Shown: positions 7,385 through 17,000 of the stretch, piece after piece
Numbering within the stretch: the stretch's first letter is position 1
Layout of the letters: each line of letters begins with the position of its first letter
From: a virus
IMG/VR virus record: IMGVR_UViG_3300026142_000152
Span: 1-35,125 of that record
Strand: one strand, 5' to 3'
DNA length: 35,125 bases
Notes under the pieces: generated by a model
What the model saw: only the letters and a program-made list of their open reading frames with translations
The model's database searches: none
What the model was told of the DNA's origin: nothing
Made by a program: the position numbers and the translations under genes

Positions 7385-7969
7385 ATGACCATTGGCGAAT
7401 TAAAAGAAGCTGTTGCATTTGAGGCAAAGATTCCTGACATCGATGCTTTGGGTGGCTGGCTGGATATGACTATCCAGTCAGTTTTTGATGAATATACAGC
7501 TGCGGTGAAATATCCGGAGTTGTATAAATCTGGAGTTATCACGATTGCTAGTGCTCCAATTCTTCCAACTGAAGTACAGCATCTCGATATCCAGAACGTT
7601 CAATACTATCCGGGTAACGATGCAACCAAAGCTTACAAGCTGCGAGTAAACAATCGAGCAACAGGAACGAATACAGGCCCTTCTCGATACGTTTGGAGAG
7701 AAGGTAATTCCTTCAAGCTGTATCCCAATAGTGAAGTGGATGGCAGCGATGTAATCTTTTTCAACTATTGGAAGTTCGCAACATTTCGGGATGGAAATCC
7801 CGGAGAGGATGTGATCCCAGCTGCGCTCATTCAAACGGTCATCAAGGATACAATCGTTCGTTGTTCAATGTTCGGTGATAGCAAAGCTGCGAATCTGTAT
7901 CGGCAACTTGCTAAGGAAGCTCACGGTCGTTCACTTGGAGCGACAGAAATTACACCCATGAATGGATAA
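7385..7969 (+). CDS. second adaptor-like protein, 194 aa
   Basis: Same overall order as the preceding gene: N-terminal helices (MTIGELKEAVAFEA), a PTEVQHLDIQNVQYYP segment matching MPADMLEVERIRYYD, then YVWREGNSFKLYPN, a strand-rich stretch and C-terminal helices. The pair may have arisen by duplication, but identity is low by eye. It likely forms part of the head-tail connector. It starts 3 nt after the preceding stop, and its TAA overlaps the next ATG (TAATG). A degenerate dyad lies at 7411-7429. Confidence 0.5.
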   Translation: MTIGELKEAVAFEAKIPDIDALGGWLDMTIQSVFDEYTAAVKYPELYKSGVITIASAPILPTEVQHLDIQNVQYYPGNDATKAYKLRVNNRATGTNTGPSRYVWREGNSFKLYPNSEVDGSDVIFFNYWKFATFRDGNPGEDVIPAALIQTVIKDTIVRCSMFGDSKAANLYRQLAKEAHGRSLGATEITPMNG

Positions 7970-8826
7970 TGCCTAACGCTCCAATCAATCAGGGGAAGAT
8001 CACCGTTCAAGAACTCAAGGGGCTAAATGAAAGGGAGCAATTCGCCAATCCCGATCTTGGCTTCTTTGATGTTCTGAAGGGGTGTGTCCCGACTAATAAG
8101 AACACTCTCACCAAAGCTTTTGGCTGTAAATTCGCACTCAACTTTGGCGAGCCTATCCTTGCCATCTGCCAAACCAATGACTCTCGAAAGAACGTTATTG
8201 TCCAAACTCAGAGCGCCGTCCGTGTCGTAACTGAGGAGGAGTTGTTTGGCCAGCCTATCGTTAATCCCAATCTAACCCTTGTCGCCGGAGCAGGCGAAGA
8301 AGAAACTATGTCACGCGCAATCATCGTCCATCAAGTTGCCACTGGAACTCACGGTGGTGGTTATACTACTGCCAACGTTTGGCAGCAGGCACCTCTCAAC
8401 GTCATCGTGAGTCAGTTGAATCCTGACGGTATCACCAATCCGGGCTTCGCTTCGCTAGCACTAAATCAAGTTACTCTTGCAACAGGTGCATATCGCATCC
8501 GCGGTTGGAGTATCATGACCAACACTGTTGGGCAGATTGGAGCCGCACGGCTTTTCAATGTGACCACCGGATTTCCGGCATGGAATGGTGCACCGAATGA
8601 AATCAGTCCCACACATGTCCTGTCACAGATTTCAGCAGGAGCGGATAACGTTAAGTTTGAATTCGGAGGAGATCTTCTTCTCGGTGTTCCAACCGTACTG
8701 GAAATTCAAGGAAACATGCACGCAGCCAAAGCAACCAATGGTTTCGGAAGTGCACAGTCTGGTGGTACGCTTGCCGCGGCTTCCAAGGAACTCTATCGCT
8801 GGCTTGAGATTCTGAAGACTGCTTAG
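7969..8826 (+). CDS. tail fibre-like protein with C1q-like C-terminal domain, 285 aa
   Basis: The N-terminal ~105 residues (ELKGLNEREQFANPDLGFFDVLKG) form a separate, unrecognised attachment-like domain. The C-terminal ~150 residues have the strand rhythm of C1q/TNF-like trimeric heads: NQVTLATGAYRIRGWSIM, GQIGAARLFNVTTG, VLEIQGNMHA, YRWLEILK. Such heads are found at the tips of phage fibres and bind host surfaces. The fold call is by pattern only. An imperfect dispersed dyad (8475-8493) encodes LATGAY. Confidence 0.5.
   Translation: MPNAPINQGKITVQELKGLNEREQFANPDLGFFDVLKGCVPTNKNTLTKAFGCKFALNFGEPILAICQTNDSRKNVIVQTQSAVRVVTEEELFGQPIVNPNLTLVAGAGEEETMSRAIIVHQVATGTHGGGYTTANVWQQAPLNVIVSQLNPDGITNPGFASLALNQVTLATGAYRIRGWSIMTNTVGQIGAARLFNVTTGFPAWNGAPNEISPTHVLSQISAGADNVKFEFGGDLLLGVPTVLEIQGNMHAAKATNGFGSAQSGGTLAAASKELYRWLEILKTA
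8475..8493. repeat. dispersed dyad copy (in gene), imperfect core
   Basis: TCTTGCA-ACAGG-TGCATAT; encodes LATGAY. Confidence 0.6.
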
Positions 8827-8830
8827 TCCA

Positions 8831-8849
8831 TCTTGCACCTGTTGCAAAA
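8831..8849. repeat. dispersed dyad copy (gap)
   Basis: TCTTGCA-CCTGT-TGCAAAA, 2 nt before the nozzle-like ATG. Confidence 0.93.
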
Positions 8850-8851
8850 CT

Positions 8852-11173
8852 ATGCCCGGCATCGTTACAATTAGCAACCCGCAGACACGGGTGAAAGATG
8901 TCTATGCTCCTGCGCCCAAGATCGATTTGACCTTGCGAGCTAATGGGGAGGAAGCTGTGTTGGTGATGAACTCACTGGCACAGTGGACTCGTGCTGGATT
9001 GGAAGCACCACCTACGGCTCCGACAGTTGTATCGTTGGGTACAGTTGCAACGTTCACTGCAAATAAGTATTGGTCCTACGCTTACGTCTATGTGGCTAAG
9101 CGTTTGTATCCATTGGTGGAAAATGCTGTGACTGGTGGTGGATCTCCTGCACCTCGTTCCAATCCATCTCCAATCTCAGCAGCTGACTCGACAGTTAATA
9201 CGAATGCAAAGCGTCTGGATATTCCAACCTCACAACGTTACGACATCTCGCATATCTGGGTCTATCGTACCACCTATTTCGATACAGCACCAGAAGCTGC
9301 CGACTTTGGTGCTGCTGGCAATCTGTTCTGGATTGGAGAGGTTGAAAATAACTCGAACATCGCTACCGTCCCATTTGTCGACAATGCGGCAGCACAAGGA
9401 TTGGAGCAGATCGAGAATGATAACTTCATGTCACCGCAGTTTGATAAATGCGTCTATGCTGATCCTTTCTTCTGGGGCTTTGGTAATCTTATATTCGAAC
9501 CTGCCGTCTCTGTTACCACCACCGGACTCGTCACTCTCACCACTGCGGGTGACAAATGGTACGACGGTAGAAACGGACAGATTATCTCCTTCGACGGAAT
9601 TACTTCAGGGGGTTTCGATGGGCACGGGAGTTTCTACTTCAAGCAGATCGATAACACCACAGCTCAATTATATCAGGACATTGCCCTCACTTCAACGATT
9701 GGTCTTTCGGTCAACGGAACAACGATCGCTCACTTGCGGGGACCCTCAACCGTCTTATATCGTAGCAAGCCAAGGAATCCTTTCTCATGGGGTCAAACAG
9801 ATCTGATCGGCGACGTACAAGTTCCGGAGCTATATACGTTCTCGGTTGGTGGCGGGAATGGAACAGCTATCGCGGTGATTCCAAACCTGAATTTGCTCAA
9901 ACTCGACACGGAAAGTCCGAACAAGTGCTACACGCTAAACCTGAAGAATGCAGGAACTCCAAACTTTGAATCGTCTTTGCGTGCGATTGCTGATAACTAT
10001 TGCGTTAGCAATCATCATTCGCAGTTCTCTGCGATTCTAGACAAAGGGCAGAACGTGCTGTGGGGAATCGATTCGAAAGGCTTTGCCATTGTGGAATGCG
10101 ACAGTGCATCACAGCAGCCGATCTCCAGCATGGTCTACAAGACGCTGCGTAACCTTTCCAAGAATGCTCATGATCGGCTTTTCTTCCATGGCTGCTACTG
10201 CCCGCGCGGGGAACTGAATTGCTTGTTCGTTCGGACAGACGATACCACTAGCACCAGTTTCAATAAGATGATCTATCAGCACGGGCCTACTGGCTTGTGG
10301 GGAACGATGGATGTTTCAGACGTTCTATGCTCATCTCAGATCTTTGATCGATTTAGCGGACAGATGAAAATGTTCGTTGGAACTGAAACAGGATTGGTGG
10401 GAGAATTTTTCGCTGAAGGACAAGTGTGCCATTGGTTTGATTCTGTCCACGCCGAGAGCGACATGGGGCATCAATACGGCACAGGATTTCTTCAGCAGTC
10501 ATTCATTGGCAGTCAGATGGTTCTCCTGCCGGGGAATCCCACCTTCAAGAATTTCTTAACAGGCAATGTCTTTGATGGCGTGATCGGGAATTGGGTTACG
10601 ATTCATCACAACTTCAACAATGCTGCCAATCCCAATCGTGAGATCTGGCGTTGTCGCATCTCGGGCGTTTCCGCGGATGGAGTAACTGTCACCTTCGATC
10701 GATGCCTTCAGTACAACTCCAACACCGGAGATTGGAACGATGCCTTTTATACCACAGTCATTCCCGGAATTGCAGCGAATGCAATCTTCTATCTTGGCTT
10801 GATCGAGATGGAGGTGGGTAGAACGTTCAATGCCGCAGTTCCATTCGATACGAAAAAGGTTGATGAACTCTGGTCAACATGGTATATTAACGGTCATAAG
10901 AATATGGATCCGACCATCGAACACTTCTCTGGTTATATCCATATTTCGGGTGGCATGACACAGAGTGATATGATTCTTGCTGGTGGCAACAGTTTTGCAC
11001 TGGATGCAAACACGAGAGTTATCGACGAACCATTCGTGTACCAAACCCCATCTCCCCTTCCGATCACATATGCCCGGCAGCAGGGATTCGTGATGCGTGA
11101 TCGTAATTACGCACAGGTCCAACTGATGAACTATGAACTGAGGTTGAACGACGCCGATGGCAATAACAACTAG
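8852..11173 (+). CDS. large tail protein, nozzle-like, 773 aa
   Basis: A long beta-rich protein with no membrane segments. Early text (APAPKIDLTLRANGEEAVLVMNSLAQW) and repeated strand blocks with Trp/Phe-containing loops (WVYRTTYFD, FFWGFGNLIF, FSWGQTDLIG, LWGIDSKGFAIVE) suggest a propeller-like body, as in podoviral tail nozzle proteins. It follows the adaptor-like genes as nozzle genes do. Two copies of the dispersed dyad lie inside (10768-10786, encoding IAANAI; 10993-11011, encoding FALDAN). The ATG is 2 nt after a dyad at 8831-8849. Last codons overlap the next gene by 17 nt. Confidence 0.55.
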   Translation: MPGIVTISNPQTRVKDVYAPAPKIDLTLRANGEEAVLVMNSLAQWTRAGLEAPPTAPTVVSLGTVATFTANKYWSYAYVYVAKRLYPLVENAVTGGGSPAPRSNPSPISAADSTVNTNAKRLDIPTSQRYDISHIWVYRTTYFDTAPEAADFGAAGNLFWIGEVENNSNIATVPFVDNAAAQGLEQIENDNFMSPQFDKCVYADPFFWGFGNLIFEPAVSVTTTGLVTLTTAGDKWYDGRNGQIISFDGITSGGFDGHGSFYFKQIDNTTAQLYQDIALTSTIGLSVNGTTIAHLRGPSTVLYRSKPRNPFSWGQTDLIGDVQVPELYTFSVGGGNGTAIAVIPNLNLLKLDTESPNKCYTLNLKNAGTPNFESSLRAIADNYCVSNHHSQFSAILDKGQNVLWGIDSKGFAIVECDSASQQPISSMVYKTLRNLSKNAHDRLFFHGCYCPRGELNCLFVRTDDTTSTSFNKMIYQHGPTGLWGTMDVSDVLCSSQIFDRFSGQMKMFVGTETGLVGEFFAEGQVCHWFDSVHAESDMGHQYGTGFLQQSFIGSQMVLLPGNPTFKNFLTGNVFDGVIGNWVTIHHNFNNAANPNREIWRCRISGVSADGVTVTFDRCLQYNSNTGDWNDAFYTTVIPGIAANAIFYLGLIEMEVGRTFNAAVPFDTKKVDELWSTWYINGHKNMDPTIEHFSGYIHISGGMTQSDMILAGGNSFALDANTRVIDEPFVYQTPSPLPITYARQQGFVMRDRNYAQVQLMNYELRLNDADGNNN
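10768..10786. repeat. dispersed dyad copy (in gene), core only
   Basis: AATTGCA-GCGAA-TGCAATC; core exact, outer bases differ; encodes IAANAI. Confidence 0.6.
10993..11011. repeat. dispersed dyad copy (in gene)
   Basis: TTTTGCA-CTGGA-TGCAAAC; encodes FALDAN. Confidence 0.85.
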
Positions 11174-11582
11174 ACCGATTGCTGACAAGCAGTTTACCGA
11201 TTCGAGAGATATTGTTAAACTAATCCGCGATACCTTTGCCGATCTCGAAGATCAACTCAATGCTCGCGCACAAGTCTATGCATCCACTGATGGTCGGATT
11301 CCTGCTGGTCTTAATCGGAATGATATCCTCATCATTTCGTTTAAGGGCAAGATCACAATTCAAATCAAAAACAAGAAAGGATTCGATATACTAACAGCCG
11401 ACATGCTCGGCGGACTGACCAAAGGAAATACCAGATTCCTTGCGTTCCAGAAATCAAACGTAGCTCCAGCACTCGCCAACTTCCCGCTCGTAAACGACTG
11501 GGGCTTCTACCAACATACAGGTACTGCCACATATCTCTGCTTCAATAATAACAGCGTTCTCAAGAAAGTAGCACTCACATGA
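11157..11582 (+). CDS. hypothetical virion protein, 141 aa
   Basis: An N-terminal helix (RDIVKLIRDTFADLEDQLNAR) is followed by a beta-rich C-terminal domain (DILIISFKGKITIQIKNK, GTATYLCFNN). Small proteins with a short helical stalk and beta domain at this position may be tail fibres or tail accessory proteins. I recognise no family. It starts inside the end of the nozzle-like gene (17-nt overlap) and ends with an ATGA coupling to the next gene. Confidence 0.6.
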   Translation: MAITTRPIADKQFTDSRDIVKLIRDTFADLEDQLNARAQVYASTDGRIPAGLNRNDILIISFKGKITIQIKNKKGFDILTADMLGGLTKGNTRFLAFQKSNVAPALANFPLVNDWGFYQHTGTATYLCFNNNSVLKKVALT

Positions 11583-12538
11583 TTAGTCCAACTAACCCCA
11601 CAGAAGTAACCGATAGCGGTACATGGAAATGGATGAACATGCCCGGAGGAACCGGGATGGCTCAGTTCTATCCGAATCCACCGACAGCCCCAGCACCTAC
11701 GACTACAACCCCTGTAATGGGTAATATGGTAGCTGGTAGCGGTTCAGCGAATAACACGATCAATCTGAATAATCAGACTTCGTCCTATTCCAGTTTCATG
11801 GCTCAGCCCGTGAAGCTTCCGCCACCTCCTGCACCGCCGGACTATTCCAATTTGCAAGCACTGCAAAACAAGGTGGAGCGGCAGAAGATGATTAAGCAGG
11901 CGATGTCGCAGTATGACGATCTCGAAGCTTCTACCAAAGCAATGGGAAGTCAAGCTGCGAACAACGCAGGCAATGTCTATGCCAATCGTTTGATTCAGCA
12001 GGGTGTCAATCCTGTTGCGTCAGGCGTTGTCGCGGCTCAAGCCAAACTGCCGGTTTACAATCAGCTTGCTGAGATCAACACTCAGAAGCAGACAACGAGA
12101 CTTGATGCCGTTAACAAGGCGGACTCACTCGCAGCTAACATCGCTTCCACCATGGCGAATATCCAGCTTGGCTACTCCAAGATGTTAGCGGATTACAATG
12201 CACAAGGTGCGGGCTATCAGCTGGATTACAGCAAGTTCAATGCTGGCCAAGCCCAACACGCCTATGAATACGGACAGAATCACGATCTGGATAAGCAGAA
12301 GCTTGCCGCACAGATCGCTGCCATGGGAGCTTCGGGCACCTCGGGAGTTGCTGGGGGTAAGGCTGGTGTACCAACCAATGGTAGTGCCTATCGTGGTACT
12401 TGGAGAGATGCCTATGCAGGGACAATGGCACTAGCACAAGAGAACCCGTTTCAGCAACTCAATCGCGCGAATCTTTCTGGGTATCTTTCCCGGAATGGGA
12501 TGTGGGATGATGCGCTTCCTAACTACGCTGTACTCTAA
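11579..12538 (+). CDS. internal virion (ejection) protein candidate, 319 aa
   Basis: The N-terminal ~90 residues are Pro/Thr/Asn-rich and disordered (PNPPTAPAPTTTTPVMGN, KLPPPPAPPDYS). A long Ala/Gln-rich helical region follows (SQAANNAGNVYANRLIQ, LAANIASTMANIQLGYSKM), then a Gly-rich tail. Ala-rich helical proteins in sets of three after the nozzle gene are typical podoviral internal core proteins injected with the DNA. An in-frame dispersed dyad (11850-11868) encodes NLQALQN. ATGA coupling sets the start. Confidence 0.5.
   Translation: MISPTNPTEVTDSGTWKWMNMPGGTGMAQFYPNPPTAPAPTTTTPVMGNMVAGSGSANNTINLNNQTSSYSSFMAQPVKLPPPPAPPDYSNLQALQNKVERQKMIKQAMSQYDDLEASTKAMGSQAANNAGNVYANRLIQQGVNPVASGVVAAQAKLPVYNQLAEINTQKQTTRLDAVNKADSLAANIASTMANIQLGYSKMLADYNAQGAGYQLDYSKFNAGQAQHAYEYGQNHDLDKQKLAAQIAAMGASGTSGVAGGKAGVPTNGSAYRGTWRDAYAGTMALAQENPFQQLNRANLSGYLSRNGMWDDALPNYAVL
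11850..11868. repeat. dispersed dyad copy (in gene)
   Basis: ATTTGCA-AGCAC-TGCAAAA; encodes NLQALQN. Confidence 0.87.
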
Positions 12539-12556
12539 TTTGCACCGAGTGCAAAA
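12538..12556. repeat. dispersed dyad copy (gap)
   Basis: ATTTGCA-CCGAG-TGCAAAA, 6 nt before the ATG at 12563, beginning at the last base of the preceding stop codon. Confidence 0.93.
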
Positions 12557-12562
12557 CTCAAT

Positions 12563-13984
12563 ATGCCTGTCGATCAATACGGAAGAGTAATCGTCAATCC
12601 TTCTGTCCCTCTGGGGATGGCGGATTTCGCACAGCTGTACACAGCTAACGGCAATTCTCCCCAAGAGAATTCGAGCCAGATGTTCTTCGATGCCCCAAGT
12701 GAGGGACGTTCATACATCAACTCGCAGTGGTCCAAGATGAATCGGGGAACGTCACCCGAACAGTATTTTGCAGACCCTGCAAATGTCGCGGCTGCTCTGG
12801 CAACCGTCCATCCTAATGCAGCATCTGCTCGACGTGGTGCACCTGCTGCAAATCCTGATCTCTCCCCTTCAGTTGGGGAACAGTGGCCTACGTTCCAGAA
12901 TGAAGACGAACGAAATATCGCCATCAATACTGGCGCATATGATCCAAGCTACACCACGCCAACCAAACGGCTAGCTGCGGTAACTGAGCGTTTACATGGA
13001 CATCCCTATGCTGAAGTGATGGCTGACCCCGATCTTCGTGCAATCATCGGAACTGATCCCAAGCGTGGCAAGTATGTTTATGGTGCTATCACTGGCGGGC
13101 GTGACTTCGAGCATGACATGAGTCAAGCCGAATTGAATGCTCGCCAAGATGCACAGGAAGCTGAACGCCAGCAACGCCAGCAGGAAGCAGAGAAACGTTA
13201 CTACGAGCATCAGCTCTCTCAAGAGGAACGTCAAGCTAGGGCTCAAGCTGTTAACGAACAGCGTGCTACCGAACTCCGGCGTATCCGTCAGGAAGAGGAG
13301 GATGCACACAAGGCGGCTATGGCTCACACAGAATTTGGTGCAAAACGATTCGATCAACTCGTGGAGTCGAATGCGCATTACGATCCTTCCACAGGTAATC
13401 TGATGACATGGCAAAATCAAGAACCCGATGCTACTTCTGTCGATGCGCGTCCTGTGCGTAAACTGGTGCAAGCTACACCTGAAGACGAACGAATCTGGCG
13501 TGAGTTCTATCAGTCAAAAATGAATGAGGAACCTCCTCTAAAGCCTATGCCTGAAGCAGCTGCCGCGGCTTTCATGGCACCGACCACTGGTAGTATCCCC
13601 GGTAATCTAATCCCCGCAGCAATCCGCGGAGCGCAGGATATGTCTGTAGCTACTGCTCCGCCATCGATTCAAACACATATTCAGACCCAGCTACAAAAGG
13701 CTATGGCACTGAAAGGTGGACCTTTGTCACCGATGGAGAAGCAAATGGTTATCTCGAAAGCTGCAAAGGAAGCGACACCTTTGTTCTCAGTTGGCGAGAC
13801 TCCTAGCCGATTCAATACGGTAGCAAACAAGACCTTCGGTAATATGATGGGCTTCAATGATTGGGTTCCCGGTCAAGGTGGAACCACGCCAAATGCTCTC
13901 GGACGTTTCGGTCGTGGTATGATCGATAGCTACATCCGTATGGGTTCCGATGAAGCTGCTGCCCGCGGAGCGGCTGGCTGGTAA
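12563..13984 (+). CDS. internal virion protein candidate with central coiled coil, 473 aa
   Basis: A strongly charged, Gln/Glu/Arg-rich helix spans about residues 180-250 (AEAERQQRQQEAEKRYYEHQ-like pattern) and should form a long coiled coil. The flanks are Pro/Ala/Gly-rich. No enzyme motif is visible. Between two other ejection-type proteins, it is probably a core protein. The ATG is 6 nt after a dyad (12538-12556). A second dyad (12766-12784, YFADPAN) and a degenerate one (12835-12853) lie inside, with the second motif at 12862-12872. Confidence 0.5.
   Translation: MPVDQYGRVIVNPSVPLGMADFAQLYTANGNSPQENSSQMFFDAPSEGRSYINSQWSKMNRGTSPEQYFADPANVAAALATVHPNAASARRGAPAANPDLSPSVGEQWPTFQNEDERNIAINTGAYDPSYTTPTKRLAAVTERLHGHPYAEVMADPDLRAIIGTDPKRGKYVYGAITGGRDFEHDMSQAELNARQDAQEAERQQRQQEAEKRYYEHQLSQEERQARAQAVNEQRATELRRIRQEEEDAHKAAMAHTEFGAKRFDQLVESNAHYDPSTGNLMTWQNQEPDATSVDARPVRKLVQATPEDERIWREFYQSKMNEEPPLKPMPEAAAAAFMAPTTGSIPGNLIPAAIRGAQDMSVATAPPSIQTHIQTQLQKAMALKGGPLSPMEKQMVISKAAKEATPLFSVGETPSRFNTVANKTFGNMMGFNDWVPGQGGTTPNALGRFGRGMIDSYIRMGSDEAAARGAAGW
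12766..12784. repeat. dispersed dyad copy (in gene)
   Basis: TTTTGCA-GACCC-TGCAAAT; encodes FADPAN. Confidence 0.85.
12862..12872 (+). repeat. second motif copy
   Basis: CTCCCCTTCAG; encodes LSPSV. Confidence 0.8.
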
Positions 13985-14003
13985 ACTTGCACCGATTGCA
14001 AAA
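13985..14003. repeat. dispersed dyad copy touching a start codon
   Basis: ACTTGCA-CCGAT-TGCAAAA; final A is the A of the giant gene's ATG. Confidence 0.93.
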
Positions 14004-17000
14004 TGGCTAATCCATTCTATCCCGCCCCTCCACTTCCTACCGATGATTCGTCATCGGAAGGGAGTCAGCGTTTACAGCAATGGCTCGCAACTCCCGGTTC
14101 TGCTGCACCTGAATACAGTGCAGCAGAACGCCTTGGGTATGGAGCGATGACTGCACTCCCGAAAGCCATTGAAGGTCTATCGGAATCCGTTGGCAACATC
14201 GCTGATTACGTTCAAGGGCAACCTCGGCAGGACCACAGCTTTCTCCCTCCGGAAGCTTATCTTCCTCGTGGCGTAACTCTACCTCAGCAAGGTGCAGACC
14301 TTGTGGCTGGTGTCTTACCTATTGCCGGAGAGATTGCTGCAACTGGAATGGTTGGTCGTGGACTGTCGGCAGCCACGCAACTGAGTCGTATCCCCTTAGC
14401 GGCTCGGGCAGTCACAGGTGCATTGGAGTTCGGAACTGTAGGAGCTTCTGAGAATACCACGGTCGGTGCTGAACAGGCAGCTGAAGGGGGAGCGATGGGA
14501 TTAATCACGGGACTTCTCCCTAAGATGAGTCTCGGTCGTATTGCTGCGGCTGGTGCTCTGGGCTTGGGATCCAAACTGTTCTTCGATGCTCAAGATCCAG
14601 CAGCCGCGGCACAACCCGGACCAACCCGAGGTGATTACAGTGGACTCATCCAAGGTCTAGCCACAACTTTCATTGGTAAGCCAATCGAGAATCCATTCAA
14701 GTTCTCGGGACTGCCCGGTGAGATTCCTACCAAGGCACCACCAATCGTGGGTGGAGAGTTTGGCGCTCCGAATGCTCCTGCATTTGATCGCTCAGGTGCT
14801 GTCGTTACCAATCCCGGTAAGGTGACTGTGGCTGGTCCACCTCCACGCCCATTGCCACCACTTGCACCGGTTGCAAAACCTCCGATCACGTATTCCTCCG
14901 TGCCCCTCCAAGGTCCGGAGCCGCAGCCATATCGCCCAGTTCCCGAAGCACCATTCGTTCCACCACAGGTATATCCTGCTCCCCCTCAGTTCAACACAGG
15001 ATTGGGAGTGGCACTTGATCGTCCTGCTGTCGTGCCTGAGATTCCTGAGCCAGCACCTCAGCCACCGATCACGTATTCAACGGCTCCGTTGATGCGTCCT
15101 GAGCCTAACCCTGTGAGGTTGTCGACTAATCCCATGGCACCACCGATCACTGCGCCTGCTCCTGTGCTTAACACGGGACTCGGTGTCATGCTTGATCGTC
15201 CTGCCCGCGTGCCGGAGATCCCTGAACCTGCGCCAGTAGCTCCGATCACTTATTCGAGCAAACCTCTGATGGGGGCTGCTGCCGCGCCCGGATGGCATCA
15301 GGAAGCTGCGGCTGTTGGTTCTGTCTATCAAGGCATTGACCATAATGGGATGCACGCTTTCAAGGAACTGACTTCCGGGTCTGGAGGAAACTTCAGTCTT
15401 GCACCTGAAGCCGTTAGTGCTGAAGCCATTGCTGAAAAAGCTGCACAAGTTCGTAAGAACTTTGCTGAACCTCAAGTAGCAGATACGCCAGAGAAGCTGG
15501 AGCAGTGGATGCGCGATCAAGGATATCTTCCTCCCCTCGCTGATGAAGTGATCGCCAAGGGATCCCAGAATCCTACTGAGGCTCCCCCTCCATCACCTAC
15601 GCCAGTCGCTCCCGAGACGGACGAGTTGCAGCGATTGCAAAACTTGCTCAAGCCCGACGAGCCCGCTGCTCCAGCAGGTAGTATCAATCCAATGGCACCT
15701 GTTACGCGTGTGACTAAGACTGTCTGGAATCAGATGGAAGTGGCACACGAACCAACTGCCACTACTCCCCAGATTCGTCGCGATGCAAATGGGGATCTTT
15801 GGGCTTGGCAGAGTTCAGGCAAACGCGTCGAGATGCGTCGATTCACGCCAGAAGCTTCGGCACCTGCGCCTACCGAAGCTGTCAATCCGATGGCTCCGCC
15901 CAAGGCTAAGCGTGCCCCCGACTTCAAGGAGTCTGGTAACTATAATGTCAAAATTGGAGATACAACTTACCAGATCTTCCGTGATCCAGAAACCAAGTGG
16001 TGGTATGTAGACGATCTGCCGGGAGCAAAGCAGACGCATTACACTGAGCGCGTACTGAGCACCGAGAATCAGAAGGATGCTATCGCGCAACTGGTTAAGA
16101 ACCATGAACATGCCGCAGCGAAAGCCGCAGCCGCGGAGCCACCCAAGCCAACGGTTAACCCTACTCCCCTTCAGAAACTTGCCAAGTCTGGGAGCGTTGA
16201 TCGCATGGACTTGGAGTCTGAACTGAATCACTATTCCGAAGAAGAAAGAAAAGCCATTGCAGAATTGGAGGGATTCGCTGACCCCAATCCTCCTGCTATG
16301 GCAGAAGCACTCAAGAATAAATATGGCATTACAAAAGCTACCGACTCGGCTTCCAGTGGCGGAGCTAGTAAGTACGATCAAAAGGAATCGGTTGTGGACG
16401 TTCTCCGTAAAAATCGTCCCGAAGATATTGCTGCATCGTCATCTATCAATGAATCGACGGGGATGCGGAAAAGACAGCGAGGGAGTGAACTAGGTTCCGT
16501 CACTGAAGATATGCGAATGGCTCTTGGTCGTGCATTCTTCAGCAGTGTAGGAGGTGGAACCATTGGCGCACTCACCGATGACAAGGGCGATCATTCCAAC
16601 ATGGTCGCTGGCATGGTCGGTGGTTTCCTCGTGGGCTTCTTTGGTCCCATGGCGATTCGTGCAGCTATCAAGGATACCAAGGAACAGCCAACCCAATTCA
16701 TTCGTCCGCTTAGTCAGATCGACAGATCAACCACGGTGGGTACAGTCAAACGTACCTTGCCGGAGTTGATCGCACAGGCACATCTCAACGTAGGGCGTGG
16801 ACCAGATTCGTCCAGCTTCCTCGATAAAGGATTGGTCAAACTCGATGAATATTTTGGCACGACCATCGGACCTAAGTTCCATCGGATGCTTGAGCAGTCT
16901 GCCGGATCGGCTCGATACTTCACCAACAACATCGAACGTTCTCTGAAGTCGATTGCTTTCCTGAAGCCAGACGCTGAAGCCAAAGCATTGACCAATGAGT

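Noticed and set aside
7411-12853. Degenerate dyads at 7411-7429 and 12835-12853
   Set aside because: One core mismatch each; mentioned but not counted.
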